Source: Maridesulfovibrio salexigens DSM 2638
GTDB lineage: Bacteria > Desulfobacterota > Desulfovibrionia > Desulfovibrionales > Desulfovibrionaceae
Direction of reading: 5' to 3'
Length of the DNA stretch: 64,000 bases
Assembly (NCBI RefSeq): GCF_000023445.1
Contig: NC_012881.1
Location: forward strand, 1,431,501-1,495,500
Made by a program: the position numbers and the translations under genes. Shown piece by piece: positions 46,795 through 56,211 of this stretch (its first letter is position 1; the number at the start of each line of letters is the position of its first letter). A model generated the notes under the pieces. It was not told the DNA's origin and searched no databases. It saw only the letters and a program-made list of their open reading frames with translations.

Positions 46795-48709
46795 AGCTCA
46801 TGCCTCCGCGTTTGAATGGTTCGTCTATGGCGGTCGAAATAAGCTCTGCCGCTTCTTCAAGAGACTTGAGTCCGGGGTCTTCCCCGTCGCGGGCCCTTAC
46901 ATTGACCGATTCCGCAGCGACCTCTTTGTCGCCAATTACTAACATGTACGGGATTTTTTCAAGCTGGGCTTCCCGAACTTTGTAGCCCAGTTTCTCATTT
47001 CGATCGTCGACCTCGGCACGAATGCCTTTTTCTCGCAGAAACTGCAAGACTTTTTGTGCAAATTCGTTCTGAGAATCGGTGACTGTGAGAATTTTTGCCT
47101 GAACAGGGGACAGCCAGGCAGGCAGTGCGCCACCGGTGTGTTCAAGCAGAACACCGATGAAACGTTCGATGGAACCGAGGATAACCCGGTGGAGCATAAC
47201 AGGTCTGTGACGCTCACCATCTTCGCCCACATAGCTTAAGTCGAACCGCTCTGGCAAGGTAAAATCACACTGGATTGTAGCACATTGCCAGCGACGTTCA
47301 AGAGCATCTTTAATAATGATGTCAATTTTGGGACCGTAGAACGCGCCGTCGCCTTCATTGATTGAGTATTCCATACCCATTTCTTTGAGTGCGCCTTCGA
47401 GTGCTTCGGTGGCTCTATCCCAATCTTCGTCAGAACCGATAGCTTTTTCAGGCTTGGTGCTGACTTCTGCTTCGTATTCAAATCCGAACAGGCCCATTAC
47501 ATCACCGACAAATTTAGCAACGCCGATGATTTCATCGCGGAGCTGGTCGGGGCGGCAGATGAGGTGCGCATCATCCTGAGTGAAGGTACGCACACGGAGC
47601 AGGCCGTGCAGAACGCCGGATTTCTCGTGGCGGTGAACTACACCATGCTCAAAGTAGCGCTGGGGCAGGTCACGGTAGCTGCGCAGTCTGGATTTGAATA
47701 CCAGCATGTGAGAAAGGCAGTTCATAGGCTTGATACCGTAGGACTGCTCATCAATCTCAGTGAAATACATGTTCTCGCGGTAGTTGTCGTAGTGGCCGGA
47801 TTTTTCCCAAAGCTCGCGCTTAAGGATCAGCGGGCCCTGTACGAACTGGTAGCCGCGTTTGAGGTGTTCCTTGCGTTCGAAGTCTTCAAGGATTGCACGG
47901 ATAAGCGCACCCTTGGGATGCCAGATGGTCATGCCCGCACCCACTTCGGGGTTCACGGAGAAAAGATCAAGCTGGGTTCCCAGTTTGCGGTGGTCACGCT
48001 TTTTGGCTTCCTCAATCTGAGCGAGGTGCTTTTTCAGGGCTTTCGGATCGGGGAAGGCAGTTCCGTAAATACGCTGGAGCTGCTGGCGGTTTTCATCGCC
48101 GCGCCAGTATGCGCCAGCAACAGAGAGCAGCTTGAAAGCTTTGAGCATTCCGGTGCGAGCCACGTGGGGGCCACGGCAGAGGTCAGCAAACTCACCGTTG
48201 GTGTAAACGGAAACAGTTTCTTCACCAAGATCGTTGATAAGTTCGATCTTGTAGTCTTCGCCCATTTCTTCGAATTTTTTCAGTGCATCAGCACTGGAAA
48301 GCACTTCTCGGGTAAATTCTTCATTGGCACCCACACGGCGCAGCATTTCGGCTTCGATGGCCTCAAGATCTTCAGGGGTGAAGGGGCGTTCGTAGTCGAA
48401 GTCGTAGTAGAAGCCGCTGGCAATGGAGGGGCCGATGGTTACCTTGGCTGTGGGAAAGAGTTTCTTCACAGCTTCAGCCATAAGGTGTGCGGTGGAGTGG
48501 CGGATTACTTCAAGACCTTCTTTGGAATCAGCCATCACCGGCTCAAGGTCGGTACAGTCGGCAGGCACGGTGGTGGTGAGATCAAGAAGCGTGTCGCCGC
48601 ATTTGGCTACTACAACGTTCTTGAACTGCTTCTTGGACAAGGCCTCTTTGAGAACCTCGCCGCAAAGCGCACCCTGCTGAACCTCAAGTTCTTTACCTGC
48701 AACTTGCAT
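46781..48709 (-). CDS. thrS: Threonyl-tRNA synthetase
   Basis: 642 residues from ATG 48709 ([10 protein letters not shown]): TGS domain, editing SAD domain ([16 protein letters not shown] with HxxxH), class II core (motif 2 [14 protein letters not shown]; motif 3 [15 protein letters not shown]) and anticodon-binding domain. The longer in-frame start at 48763 adds 18 residues ahead of the TGS domain and is not favoured. Charges tRNA-Thr and edits Ser-tRNA-Thr. First gene of thrS-infC-rpmI-rplT-pheS-pheT. Confidence 0.97.
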   Translation of the reverse strand: MQVAGKELEVQQGALCGEVLKEALSKKQFKNVVVAKCGDTLLDLTTTVPADCTDLEPVMADSKEGLEVIRHSTAHLMAEAVKKLFPTAKVTIGPSIASGFYYDFDYERPFTPEDLEAIEAEMLRRVGANEEFTREVLSSADALKKFEEMGEDYKIELINDLGEETVSVYTNGEFADLCRGPHVARTGMLKAFKLLSVAGAYWRGDENRQQLQRIYGTAFPDPKALKKHLAQIEEAKKRDHRKLGTQLDLFSVNPEVGAGMTIWHPKGALIRAILEDFERKEHLKRGYQFVQGPLILKRELWEKSGHYDNYRENMYFTEIDEQSYGIKPMNCLSHMLVFKSRLRSYRDLPQRYFEHGVVHRHEKSGVLHGLLRVRTFTQDDAHLICRPDQLRDEIIGVAKFVGDVMGLFGFEYEAEVSTKPEKAIGSDEDWDRATEALEGALKEMGMEYSINEGDGAFYGPKIDIIIKDALERRWQCATIQCDFTLPERFDLSYVGEDGERHRPVMLHRVILGSIERFIGVLLEHTGGALPAWLSPVQAKILTVTDSQNEFAQKVLQFLREKGIRAEVDDRNEKLGYKVREAQLEKIPYMLVIGDKEVAAESVNVRARDGEDPGLKSLEEAAELISTAIDEPFKRGGMSYSFS

Positions 48710-48890
48710 AATCCATTCTCTCTTTGCGGAAAAATTGTTTCTATGTCCGATTCTTTCGGACAACTAAAAAATGTCTTCAAGCAGATGGAAATGTTGCTAT
48801 TACAAACCATCATTATCCTTGAATTCATAAGGCTCGAAGACGTAGAACATCAAAAGGATCGCGCAGTAATATTACTGCACGAAAGGCGGT
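48710..48890 (-). promoter_or_regulatory. thrS 5' leader with two hairpins
   Basis: GTCCGA/TCGGAC (48745-48761) and GCAGTAATATTACTGC (around 48864-48879) form hairpins upstream of thrS. E. coli thrS is repressed through tRNA-like leader structures; whether these do the same is not shown. No T-box sequence was seen. Confidence 0.35.
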
Positions 48891-49031
48891 ATATTTAGCT
48901 GACATATTGTGGGAAGTCAAGTAGTACGCGGCCTTGCAGGGGGTTTTATTACAAATTCAGTTTATATTGAAAAGCATCTCACAATATTTTTAGATTTATC
49001 TAAAATGCATGATTATTCTTTTAAAATTTCT

Positions 49032-49060
49032 TATCCCCCGGCTGGGCAGGGGGATAAGTT
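49032..49060 (-). terminator. Sulfatase terminator
   Basis: CTTATCCCCC pairs with GGGGGATAAG (9-nt loop), 16 bp downstream of the sulfatase stop on the minus strand, followed by an A/T-rich tail. Confidence 0.7.
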
Positions 49061-49075
49061 GATTCTTTTTAGTCG

Positions 49076-50740
49076 TTATACTGCTTTCGTTCCTGCTTTT
49101 GCCGGCCATTTGAAATCCTTAGGGAAAGCCTGATATCGCTTCAATTCAGCAGTAAGCATGTCGTGCAGCCTTTGCATTTGTACAGCGTTTGCTTTTGCTC
49201 GTGATCCCCATGCCAGATTAACCATCTGGCCCGGATCATCAGCCAGATTATACATTTCATATTCGAGTTTAGTGCCTTTATTAGTAAAGTATACAGCATA
49301 CAGCCAATCTTTGTAGCGTATGCTGCGGATTCTTCCCGGTATTGTCTCATACACATTTTTCATTCCAAGTAGACCAGCAAACAGGGTTTCACAGTCGTCA
49401 GTGTAGAACATGGCCCGATCCCGTACCTGTGCTTTAGCATCATTCATGATAGGGACAAGTGATTTGCCGTGGATGCCTGCTTCATTAAGTTCTTCCGGTG
49501 TTGCTGCTCCTGTTAATTCTGCCACAGTGGGAACCAGATCGATCAGGCTTGAAAAGGATTCGGTTGTTTTTCCTTTAGGGAACATTTTAGGGTTGGAGAT
49601 GATCAGCGGGACATTGATGGTTTCCTGATAGCTGTTCACTCCTTTCTGGATCATCATGTGAGCCCAGCTCTGTTCGCCATGGTCTGCGAACCGGAAAATG
49701 ACGGTATCCTCAGTGAGTCCCTTTTCTTCCAGTTTATCCAGAACTGCTGAAATCTGTTTGTCGACCACTCTATGCAGATGGGCATAGAAGCGGCAGAATT
49801 CAATCCGATCCTTTTCGGTGGGACAGCTGGATACCTTTTCACAGAGTTTTTGGTATTCTTTTTGGGCAGAGGGTTTTTCATCCAGATTATCGTTGTAGTT
49901 TGGCGGCAGGTTAATTTCTTTAAGATCAGCATAATCTGCTCTGTTGTATCCCCATTTATCCTGATCCGGCCATGCACTGATGTCATGCGGGTTGCCAAAG
50001 GAGGCAACCATGAGAAACGGTTTATCTCTTTTAGAATCATGGTTGTCCAGATATTCATAAATGGTTTCGCCTTTAGTTATGGCAGGGGTCATACGGTTAT
50101 AGGTCTCCGGCACTCCATCCACAAAGCGTTGATCGTTATTTGGATCGCCGCCGCCGATCCATGGGTTGCCGCCGATATCCACGGCGCAGTCCGGCGGATT
50201 CCAGCGGTGGGCACTGTAATTGTCCGAGGCCCACTTGATATCAGAGCTTGTGAAATTATCCATGGATGGATTGTTCTGGGGGGTGAAGAGATGCATCTTT
50301 CCTTTGTAGGCGATGTCGTATCCGGCTTTTTCTGCCAGTTTGAAGATATTGGTAATGTCGTTGCGCAGGGGAGGGTTGGGTGGAACCTGTGTTACTCCAT
50401 GAACACTGGGATATAATCCGGTCAGGAAGCTGGCCCGGCTGGGCGAACAGGCCGATGCAGCTATGAAATTGTTGCTGAAGGTAACGCCGTGCTTTTGCAA
50501 ACGGGCCATGCTGGGCATGTTCTCATTCAGCCACCCGGCGGGCCAGTGCTGTTCCTGACGTTGCTGGTCTGTGATGATCAGCAGGATGTTAGGGCGTTTT
50601 TGTCTGGTCCGTATCTGAGGAGGGGCTATGGCCCTGGATTTTGCCTTTGCTGACGAATTTCCAAATACTCCGGAGGCCACAGCTCCTGCTGTTAGTGCTA
50701 AGCCGTTTTTAAGAAATTCACGTCTGGTCTTTTCTTTCAT
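49076..50740 (-). CDS. Exported Cys-type sulfatase
   Basis: 554 residues. Tat signal TRREFLKNGLALTAGAVASG. The sulfatase signature C98-S-P-S-R102 (ACSPSRASFLTGLYPS) carries the Cys that becomes formylglycine. Other metal ligands: D58 in IITDQQR and the D-H pair in FADHGEQSWAHMM. An anaerobic maturase (anSME) is encoded immediately upstream on the same strand, which accounts for activation without oxygen. A Cys-type, Tat-exported enzyme must be modified before export. Substrate (aryl, choline or polysaccharide sulfate) unknown. Confidence 0.9.
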   Translation of the reverse strand: MKEKTRREFLKNGLALTAGAVASGVFGNSSAKAKSRAIAPPQIRTRQKRPNILLIITDQQRQEQHWPAGWLNENMPSMARLQKHGVTFSNNFIAASACSPSRASFLTGLYPSVHGVTQVPPNPPLRNDITNIFKLAEKAGYDIAYKGKMHLFTPQNNPSMDNFTSSDIKWASDNYSAHRWNPPDCAVDIGGNPWIGGGDPNNDQRFVDGVPETYNRMTPAITKGETIYEYLDNHDSKRDKPFLMVASFGNPHDISAWPDQDKWGYNRADYADLKEINLPPNYNDNLDEKPSAQKEYQKLCEKVSSCPTEKDRIEFCRFYAHLHRVVDKQISAVLDKLEEKGLTEDTVIFRFADHGEQSWAHMMIQKGVNSYQETINVPLIISNPKMFPKGKTTESFSSLIDLVPTVAELTGAATPEELNEAGIHGKSLVPIMNDAKAQVRDRAMFYTDDCETLFAGLLGMKNVYETIPGRIRSIRYKDWLYAVYFTNKGTKLEYEMYNLADDPGQMVNLAWGSRAKANAVQMQRLHDMLTAELKRYQAFPKDFKWPAKAGTKAV

Positions 50741-50810
50741 TGCCCTGCCTCCTTTTCAGATAATTAGAACTACTATACGTGACTATTGGGAGTAGGGGCA
50801 AGAATATAGA

Positions 50811-52055
50811 TTATGCGCCGCAACAGCGCTTGAATTTTTTTCCGCTTCCGCAGGGGCAGGAAGTGTTTCTTCCGGGCTTGTCATTGGAACTGAATTCTGT
50901 GTTTCGCCTTTGTGTCCTCATTACAGAATATTGTTTTTCCCACTCACGCGCTAATTGACGAAATTTTTTGTCTGAGTGTTCGAAGAATATTTTATAGGCC
51001 GGACAAAGGTATGTCTGCTTGTTGTTGCCATGCCCCATAATTCGGTCCTTGGGGCATCCGCCCCGGCAGAAAGTAAGCCAGCGGCAGTTTTTGCATTCGT
51101 CACATTGACTGGCCTTTCTAAGCCCGAAAGCACGTTGTTTCCCAGAATTTAACATCTCGGTGAGAGATGAGCTTTTGATATTTCCAAGCCGCCATTCTGG
51201 TTGCACAAAAAAGTCGCAGGAAAATACATCCCCGTTATGTTCCACTACCACATAGTTCCCGCATTCATTGAGTAATGTGCATTCTGGGGCAGCTTGCCCC
51301 ATATATAAATGAAACAAAGAGTCAAACATTCGCACGGAAGTGGTTGGTGTGAGCCCGGAAAAATCATTCATCCATAGGTCGAAAATACGGCAAAGAAATT
51401 GGCCGTACTTTTCGGCAGGTACTGAAAAAGAGGATGGTTGCGAGGGATTGGCTATGTCCACTTCAACGCAAGGGATAAATTGCATGTGGGGTAATCCCAG
51501 ATTCTTGTGGAATTGATATATGTCGTCCGGATAGCTGACGGAGTAGTCATTTACGACAACTAGGGCATTTACTGCCAGATCATTGGCAAGCATCCTTTCA
51601 GCGTTGGCTACGACTTTTTGCCATGTGCCTTTTCCGTTGCTGTTCCGGCGGTAATGGTCGTGTATGTGTTCTGGTCCGTCCAAGGACAGACCTACCAGCC
51701 AGTTGTATGCTTTCAGGAAGTGAATCCAATCATCATTGATGAGCAACCCGTTGGTCTGGAGTCCGTTACCGACCATTTGGCCGCGACCGAACTGTTGCTG
51801 CAATTCAACAGTCTTGCGGTAAAAATCCAGTCCCATCAGCGTGGGTTCTCCGCCCTGCCAGATAAAGCTGACCTGTTCTGCGGATTGCTCCATTGCCTGC
51901 CGGATCAATTCTTTTAATAACTCATCGGGCATGCGATGAATGGAAGTGCTTTCAAAAAGTTCTTTTTTGTTCAGGTAAAAGCAATAGGTGCAGGCCATGT
52001 TGCAGTCCGGGCCGGCAGGTTTGATCAGAATGGTTTGCAGTGGTTTTTGCATCAT
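50811..52055 (-). CDS. Anaerobic sulfatase-maturating enzyme (radical SAM) with SEC-C tail
   Basis: 414 residues. Radical-SAM cluster C18-NMA-C22-TY-C25, then SPASM/auxiliary-cluster Cys (CTLLNECGNYVV, FSCDFFVQPEW, CDECKNCRWLTFCRGGCP) typical of anSME. It oxidises the active-site Cys or Ser of sulfatases to formylglycine. The last 20 residues are a SEC-C zinc motif (SCPCGSGKKFKRCCGA), best known from SecA and unusual here to my knowledge; it may bind ribosome, SecB-like partners or substrate. 70 bp upstream of the sulfatase gene, so the two form an operon. Confidence 0.92.
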   Translation of the reverse strand: MMQKPLQTILIKPAGPDCNMACTYCFYLNKKELFESTSIHRMPDELLKELIRQAMEQSAEQVSFIWQGGEPTLMGLDFYRKTVELQQQFGRGQMVGNGLQTNGLLINDDWIHFLKAYNWLVGLSLDGPEHIHDHYRRNSNGKGTWQKVVANAERMLANDLAVNALVVVNDYSVSYPDDIYQFHKNLGLPHMQFIPCVEVDIANPSQPSSFSVPAEKYGQFLCRIFDLWMNDFSGLTPTTSVRMFDSLFHLYMGQAAPECTLLNECGNYVVVEHNGDVFSCDFFVQPEWRLGNIKSSSLTEMLNSGKQRAFGLRKASQCDECKNCRWLTFCRGGCPKDRIMGHGNNKQTYLCPAYKIFFEHSDKKFRQLAREWEKQYSVMRTQRRNTEFSSNDKPGRNTSCPCGSGKKFKRCCGA

Positions 52056-52093
52056 CCATATTTATCATCTGTACATGCTGATGTCTGCATTAA

Positions 52094-52129
52094 AAAAGGT
52101 CAGGAAGCGACTAAGCATCCTGACCTTTA
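52094..52129 (-). terminator. shc-thioesterase operon terminator
   Basis: AAAGGTCAGGA pairs with TCCTGACCTTT, followed by T/A-rich sequence; 24 bp downstream of the thioesterase gene. Confidence 0.75.
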
Positions 52130-52152
52130 AATTTAATTTGTGGGGAAATTCT

Positions 52153-52878
52153 TTATTCCACTTTCAAAGCAAAAGCAGCTTTCCCTTCAGTCTCATTCAG
52201 ACCAATCAATTCATAGCCATCGTCTTCGCGATCACAATCCATCAACTTGATGGTGTTTCCTTCGAAAACTTCGGAAAGGAAGGCAACGCGAATTGATTTA
52301 ACATTGTTCTGGTCAAATCCAAGTGAGCGCAGTCCGTCAAATGACCAGCGCAGGTACTCGGTATTGTTGACGTGCCCATTGGCATCAAGAGAGCTGTAGC
52401 CCACATTTAAGGACCGGAGTTCTTTCTCCGGCGTGCCGGGGCGAAGTCTCTTCATAGGGTCAGGGAATACGCAGCGGTCTTGTGCATGCAGATTCAGCTT
52501 TTGATCAATTGCAATCGGCCTGCGGGTTTGGGAATCGAGTACCATCCATTCTGAGGAGGCACGGATTATTTCACGTCCGTTTTCATCGCAGCCGGAGAAA
52601 TCGCGGAAGGCCCGCAATTTCTTTGCACCCCGTGACCAGGTGGTCAGTGCAAAAGTCTTTTCGCGCAAGGGCAGTTCGGCAATCTCGATGCGCACTGAGG
52701 TCAGCACCCAGAAGCAGCCCTGTTTCGCCATATCCTCAATGCCGAAGCCGAGTGAATCCGCATGGGCGGTGGCAGCTTCCTGCAACCTGCACATGAGCCA
52801 GTGGCAGTGCATGCGGTCATCCGGTCCCGTCTCGTAAGCCGGGACCGTGTTGCTGATCAAAAGTGAACCGTTGCTCAT
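52153..52878 (-). CDS. Acyl-ACP thioesterase-like hotdog protein
   Basis: 241 residues from ATG 52878. Two hotdog-fold halves resembling plant/bacterial FatA/FatB-type acyl-ACP thioesterases: CFWVLTSVRIEIAELPLREK, FRDFSGCDENGREIIRASSEW and the second-half VGYSSLDANGHVNNTEYLRW, whose N-x-H-V-N-N-x-x-Y is the catalytic Asn/His region. Releases fatty acids from ACP. The start is one base after the shc stop with SD AGGAAG inside shc, so the genes are coupled. A role in lipid remodelling with hopanoids is inferred from context. Confidence 0.82.
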   Translation of the reverse strand: MSNGSLLISNTVPAYETGPDDRMHCHWLMCRLQEAATAHADSLGFGIEDMAKQGCFWVLTSVRIEIAELPLREKTFALTTWSRGAKKLRAFRDFSGCDENGREIIRASSEWMVLDSQTRRPIAIDQKLNLHAQDRCVFPDPMKRLRPGTPEKELRSLNVGYSSLDANGHVNNTEYLRWSFDGLRSLGFDQNNVKSIRVAFLSEVFEGNTIKLMDCDREDDGYELIGLNETEGKAAFALKVE

Positions 52879-52879
52879 C

Positions 52880-54997
52880 TTACCACTTCCTGCCGAGGTC
52901 AAGCGGAGATTTGCGGCGCATCATAATCTGTTTGGTGTCTTCATCTGCGGAAAAACGCTGGTACACGCCCAGTGCCCACATGGGGAAGTACTGGGAGTAG
53001 CCGTGGTAACGCAAGTAGAAAACGCGCGGGAATCCGGTTCCGGTGAACAGGCTTTCATCCCAGCTTCCGTCATCTTTCTGGGTATCCAGCAGGTAGCGGA
53101 CACCGCGGCTGACAGCCTTGGAGTGAACCCTTCCGGCGGCCATAAGACCGAGCAGGGCCCATGCAGTCTGGGATGCAGTGGAATCACCAAGTCCTGCGTA
53201 GTTCTTGTCGTTGTAGCTCAGGCAGGATTCGCCCCAGCCGCCGTCTTTGTTCTGGTGGTTTTCAAACCATTCTACCGCCTTGCAGACGTAGGAGGAGTTC
53301 ATGTCTTCTCCTGCCTGACGCAGACCGCAAAGTACGGACCATGTTCCATAAATATAGTTAACACCCCAGCGACCGAACCATGAACCGTCGTCTTCCTGTT
53401 CTTTTTTCAGGAATTCGATACCGTCCTTGATGGGGCGGAAGCTCTTATCGTAACCGAGTACGCCCAGAAGCTCGATAACACGCGCGGTCAGGTCCGAGGT
53501 AGGCGGGTCGAGCAGAGCTCCGTGATCCGCAAAAGGAATATCGTTCAGGTATTCTGCGCAGTTGTCGATATCGAATGCTGCCCAGCCACCGTTGGAGGAC
53601 TGCATACCGATGAGCCAGTTTACACCTTTGATAAAGTTCTCACGGTGTTCAGGCTGGTCCAGAACTCCGGCGCGGCACATGGCCATGAGTACCATAGCGG
53701 TATCATCAAGGTCCGGGTAGAAGGTGTTCTCAAACTGGAAAGCCCAGCCGCCGCCCTCAAGTTTGGGTGCCTTGGAAATCCAGTCTCCACGGAAGAAAAT
53801 CTGCTGATCCCAGAGCCAGTTCAGTGCTTGCTGAGTGCTTTTGCTGTCCTGATTTTCGCCCGCTTCCATCATAGCTGAAAGAGTCAGGCAGGTATCCCAG
53901 ATAGGCGAGTTGCAAGGCTGGCACATGGCCTGCTCAAGGTTCTCCGCAGTACCGTGGTCAGGAGAAATGTCCAGCTCGGGTGCAGCTGAAAGTTCAGCTC
54001 CACCGGTGATGACAGTATGTTCCCAAGGTGATTTTTCAGGCACATGAAATTTATCGACCATGAGGTCATCCACAGACTGCATGCCGCGGGCGAAATCCGG
54101 GTCTGATTCATCGTATCCGAGCAGACTCAGGGCCATGACAGCATTAGCCATTGCCGGGAAGATAGCACCGATACCGCCTCGTCCGGCCATGTGTTCGCGA
54201 GTCCATTTTTCAGCATAGTTCAAGGCTTTCTTGTTGATGGACTTGGGCACCAGATGGATAGTCCGCTTGAGTACGCGGTCCAGCAGAATGAAAAGGTTCT
54301 TGCGCCAGCCTTTGTCGCGGTACTTATCTATATGTATATGCTCTTCGGCCGGTTTGCAGAAAAGTTCGGGTACTGCTTCTTCCGGACGCAAACGGCAGAC
54401 CGGCTGCTTAGCGTAGATGATCAGCAGCGGGTAGATTACCGAGCGGGACCAGTAGGAAACTTTATCCAGATGGAAAAAGAACCATTTGGGCAGAAGCACG
54501 ATTTCAATGGGCATAGCCGGAGGGCAGTGCCATGGGATCTGTCCGAAAGTGGCAAGGCAGATGCGGGTAAACACGTTAGCTGTTTCAGCTCCGCCCTTGG
54601 CAAGGATGATCTGGCGGGCACGGACCATATGTTCGGCGTCCTTGTTATCGCCGAGCATCTTGAGGGCCATATATGCTTTAACAGAAGCACTGATGTTTAC
54701 CGGACCGTCATTATCATGCAGGGGCCAGCCGCCATCGGCCATCTGTTTCGCGCGGATGTAGTTGCCAAGCCTTTCAGCAAGGCCTTTGTCCATCTTGCGT
54801 CCCAGAAATCTGTTGAACATGATGTATTCGGAAGGGATGGTGACATCCGCTTCAAGGGCAAAAACCCAGTATCCTTCAGGGGATTGCAGGGAGCGGAATC
54901 TTTTCATTACCCGGTTCAGGGCATCTGTAGGCTGTAGCAGAGAGACAACGTGATTTTTAGCCTTTTTTTTCAGTTTCATGGCACTTTTTTTGTTCAT
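52880..54997 (-). CDS. shc: Squalene-hopene cyclase
   Basis: 705 residues. Cyclises squalene to hopene, the first hopanoid step. The catalytic DxDD motif is in YPDLDDTAMV, and several QW repeats (for example QSSNGGWAAFD, QEDDGSWFGRWG, QNKDGGWGES, QKDDGSWDESL) strap the alpha/alpha barrels. Length and C-terminal GTGFPRVFYLRYHGYSQYFP match bacterial SHC. The enzyme is monotopic on the cytoplasmic membrane. Between a TetR regulator gene upstream and the thioesterase downstream. Confidence 0.96.
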   Translation of the reverse strand: MNKKSAMKLKKKAKNHVVSLLQPTDALNRVMKRFRSLQSPEGYWVFALEADVTIPSEYIMFNRFLGRKMDKGLAERLGNYIRAKQMADGGWPLHDNDGPVNISASVKAYMALKMLGDNKDAEHMVRARQIILAKGGAETANVFTRICLATFGQIPWHCPPAMPIEIVLLPKWFFFHLDKVSYWSRSVIYPLLIIYAKQPVCRLRPEEAVPELFCKPAEEHIHIDKYRDKGWRKNLFILLDRVLKRTIHLVPKSINKKALNYAEKWTREHMAGRGGIGAIFPAMANAVMALSLLGYDESDPDFARGMQSVDDLMVDKFHVPEKSPWEHTVITGGAELSAAPELDISPDHGTAENLEQAMCQPCNSPIWDTCLTLSAMMEAGENQDSKSTQQALNWLWDQQIFFRGDWISKAPKLEGGGWAFQFENTFYPDLDDTAMVLMAMCRAGVLDQPEHRENFIKGVNWLIGMQSSNGGWAAFDIDNCAEYLNDIPFADHGALLDPPTSDLTARVIELLGVLGYDKSFRPIKDGIEFLKKEQEDDGSWFGRWGVNYIYGTWSVLCGLRQAGEDMNSSYVCKAVEWFENHQNKDGGWGESCLSYNDKNYAGLGDSTASQTAWALLGLMAAGRVHSKAVSRGVRYLLDTQKDDGSWDESLFTGTGFPRVFYLRYHGYSQYFPMWALGVYQRFSADEDTKQIMMRRKSPLDLGRKW

Positions 54998-55068
54998 GTT
55001 GAAGTTCCTTATGTAAACGGATTATTTTATCCGACCCGTGCGAAAAAAGATTTGTTCGATTATAGTAA

Positions 55069-55677
55069 TCAGCCGATGGCGTCAACAGCGGAGTCAATTA
55101 CCTGCGCTTTCAACCTGTCCAGCGGGCCCCATTGGAAAGTAGGGTAGGTGATCAAAAGGGAAGTAAGCCCGTGGGTGGCTGCCACTACCGAGTTTGCGGT
55201 AACCAGAATGTCCTCTTCGGAAGCATTTGCAGGCAGGCAGTCTTTAACACATTCATTAATGCGGTTGTACATGGTCTTGCCTAGCGGGTTGTCCTGAAAA
55301 TGTGAGTTGTGATCATTCCAGAGGTCGCTTTCCATCATGAATCCCACGCGGTAGGCATTCGGGTTTTCAAGTCCCATATCTACAAGAGTGTAGAGGATGT
55401 CTTTCAGGGCTTCACGTGGTGGAGGCGTAGTAGCAATAATGCGATTGATACGATGCAGGAAGTCCCGGTATGTCTCTTCAGTCAAGCAGAGGAAGAGTTC
55501 CTTCTTATCCTTAAAATGATGATAAATTGTAGTAGGCGAATAGCCGATAGTGGTAGCCAGCTTACGCATGGATACCTGAGCGTACCCATGCTCGGCAAAG
55601 AGCTTGCGGGCGGCGTCCAGAATCAGCATACGCAAGGGCTGCTGCTGCGCATCCATAGTTTTTGAAGTAGTATTCAT
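55069..55677 (-). CDS. TetR-family regulator of the shc operon
   Basis: 202 residues from ATG 55677 (MNTTSKTMDAQQ), with SD AGGAG eight bases upstream; a longer frame to 55746 crosses the probable operator. HTH SMRKLATTIGYSPTTIYHHFKDKKELF is a clear TetR DNA-binding domain. A perfect 8-bp inverted repeat lies just upstream at 55693-55709. Its position 71 bp before shc on the same strand suggests it controls itself and shc-thioesterase, perhaps in response to an acyl ligand. Confidence 0.9.
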   Translation of the reverse strand: MNTTSKTMDAQQQPLRMLILDAARKLFAEHGYAQVSMRKLATTIGYSPTTIYHHFKDKKELFLCLTEETYRDFLHRINRIIATTPPPREALKDILYTLVDMGLENPNAYRVGFMMESDLWNDHNSHFQDNPLGKTMYNRINECVKDCLPANASEEDILVTANSVVAATHGLTSLLITYPTFQWGPLDRLKAQVIDSAVDAIG

Positions 55678-55692
55678 CGTTGATTCTCCTGC

Positions 55693-55709
55693 GCTTAACA
55701 GTGTTAAGC
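55693..55709. promoter_or_regulatory. Probable TetR operator
   Basis: GCTTAACA-G-TGTTAAGC, a perfect 17-bp palindrome, 16 bp upstream of the TetR start codon. Size and placement fit a TetR-family autoregulatory operator. Confidence 0.65.
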
Positions 55710-55933
55710 TGAGAAGCGTTCTGGCATGAATGTATGCGACTGTCAACCAAATGTAACCGAAGATATGAACTTTTTACCGGGAGCATGGGTAAGGAAGGCG
55801 AGTTAAGCGGATTGTGTCGAAAAATAAGGATAAAGATGAAAAAAGGGCTTGCAATCGAAAACCGCTTTGGATATTAATTCTCGCCTCGGGCGGAGAAATG
55901 CGCTAAAGTTCTCCAGCCGTTTCCACATAAAGT

Positions 55934-56010
55934 GGCCCCGTAGCTCAGTAGGATAGAGCACAGGATTCCTAATCCTGGTGCCGCAGGTTCGATTCCTGCC
56001 GGGGTCACCA
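55934..56010 (+). tRNA. tRNA-Arg (CCT)
   Basis: 77 nt with encoded CCA. Acceptor GGCCCCG pairs with CGGGGTC (one G-T). Anticodon stem CAGGA/TCCTG with loop TTCCTAA (anticodon CCT). T arm GCAGG-TTCGATT-CCTGC. The accessory segment with the RT system begins just downstream. Confidence 0.95.
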
Positions 56011-56035
56011 TCTAGTGTAAAACTAGTATAATATT

Positions 56036-56072
56036 AAAGGGTTAACTCATTTTTAGAGTTAACCCTTTTTTG
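56036..56072 (+). terminator. tRNA-Arg terminator
   Basis: AAAGGGTTAACTC pairs with GAGTTAACCCTTT, followed by a T-run. Downstream to 56211 is AT-rich sequence with the tandem TTTGCGTTTATTTGCGTTTA (about 56070-56089) and no gene. Confidence 0.85.
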
Positions 56073-56211
56073 CGTTTATTTGCGTTTATTTTGGTGTGCT
56101 GCCAACCTTTGGTGTCAACCGGGGCGGGCTAGTGGTGTTGTTATTGTTTGTATAATTACAAGCGTGGTTTTGCTGTTGAATAGTTTTCATAAATAGAGTA
56201 CTTGTTTTCCT

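Noticed and set aside
48710-48890. T-box leader ahead of thrS
   Set aside because: No T-box consensus or antiterminator/terminator pair is visible; only two simple hairpins.
47564-48898. 444-codon open frame on the plus strand opposite thrS
   Set aside because: It is antisense to a strongly conserved synthetase, has no SD or domain, and such long antisense frames arise from the codon bias of the real gene.
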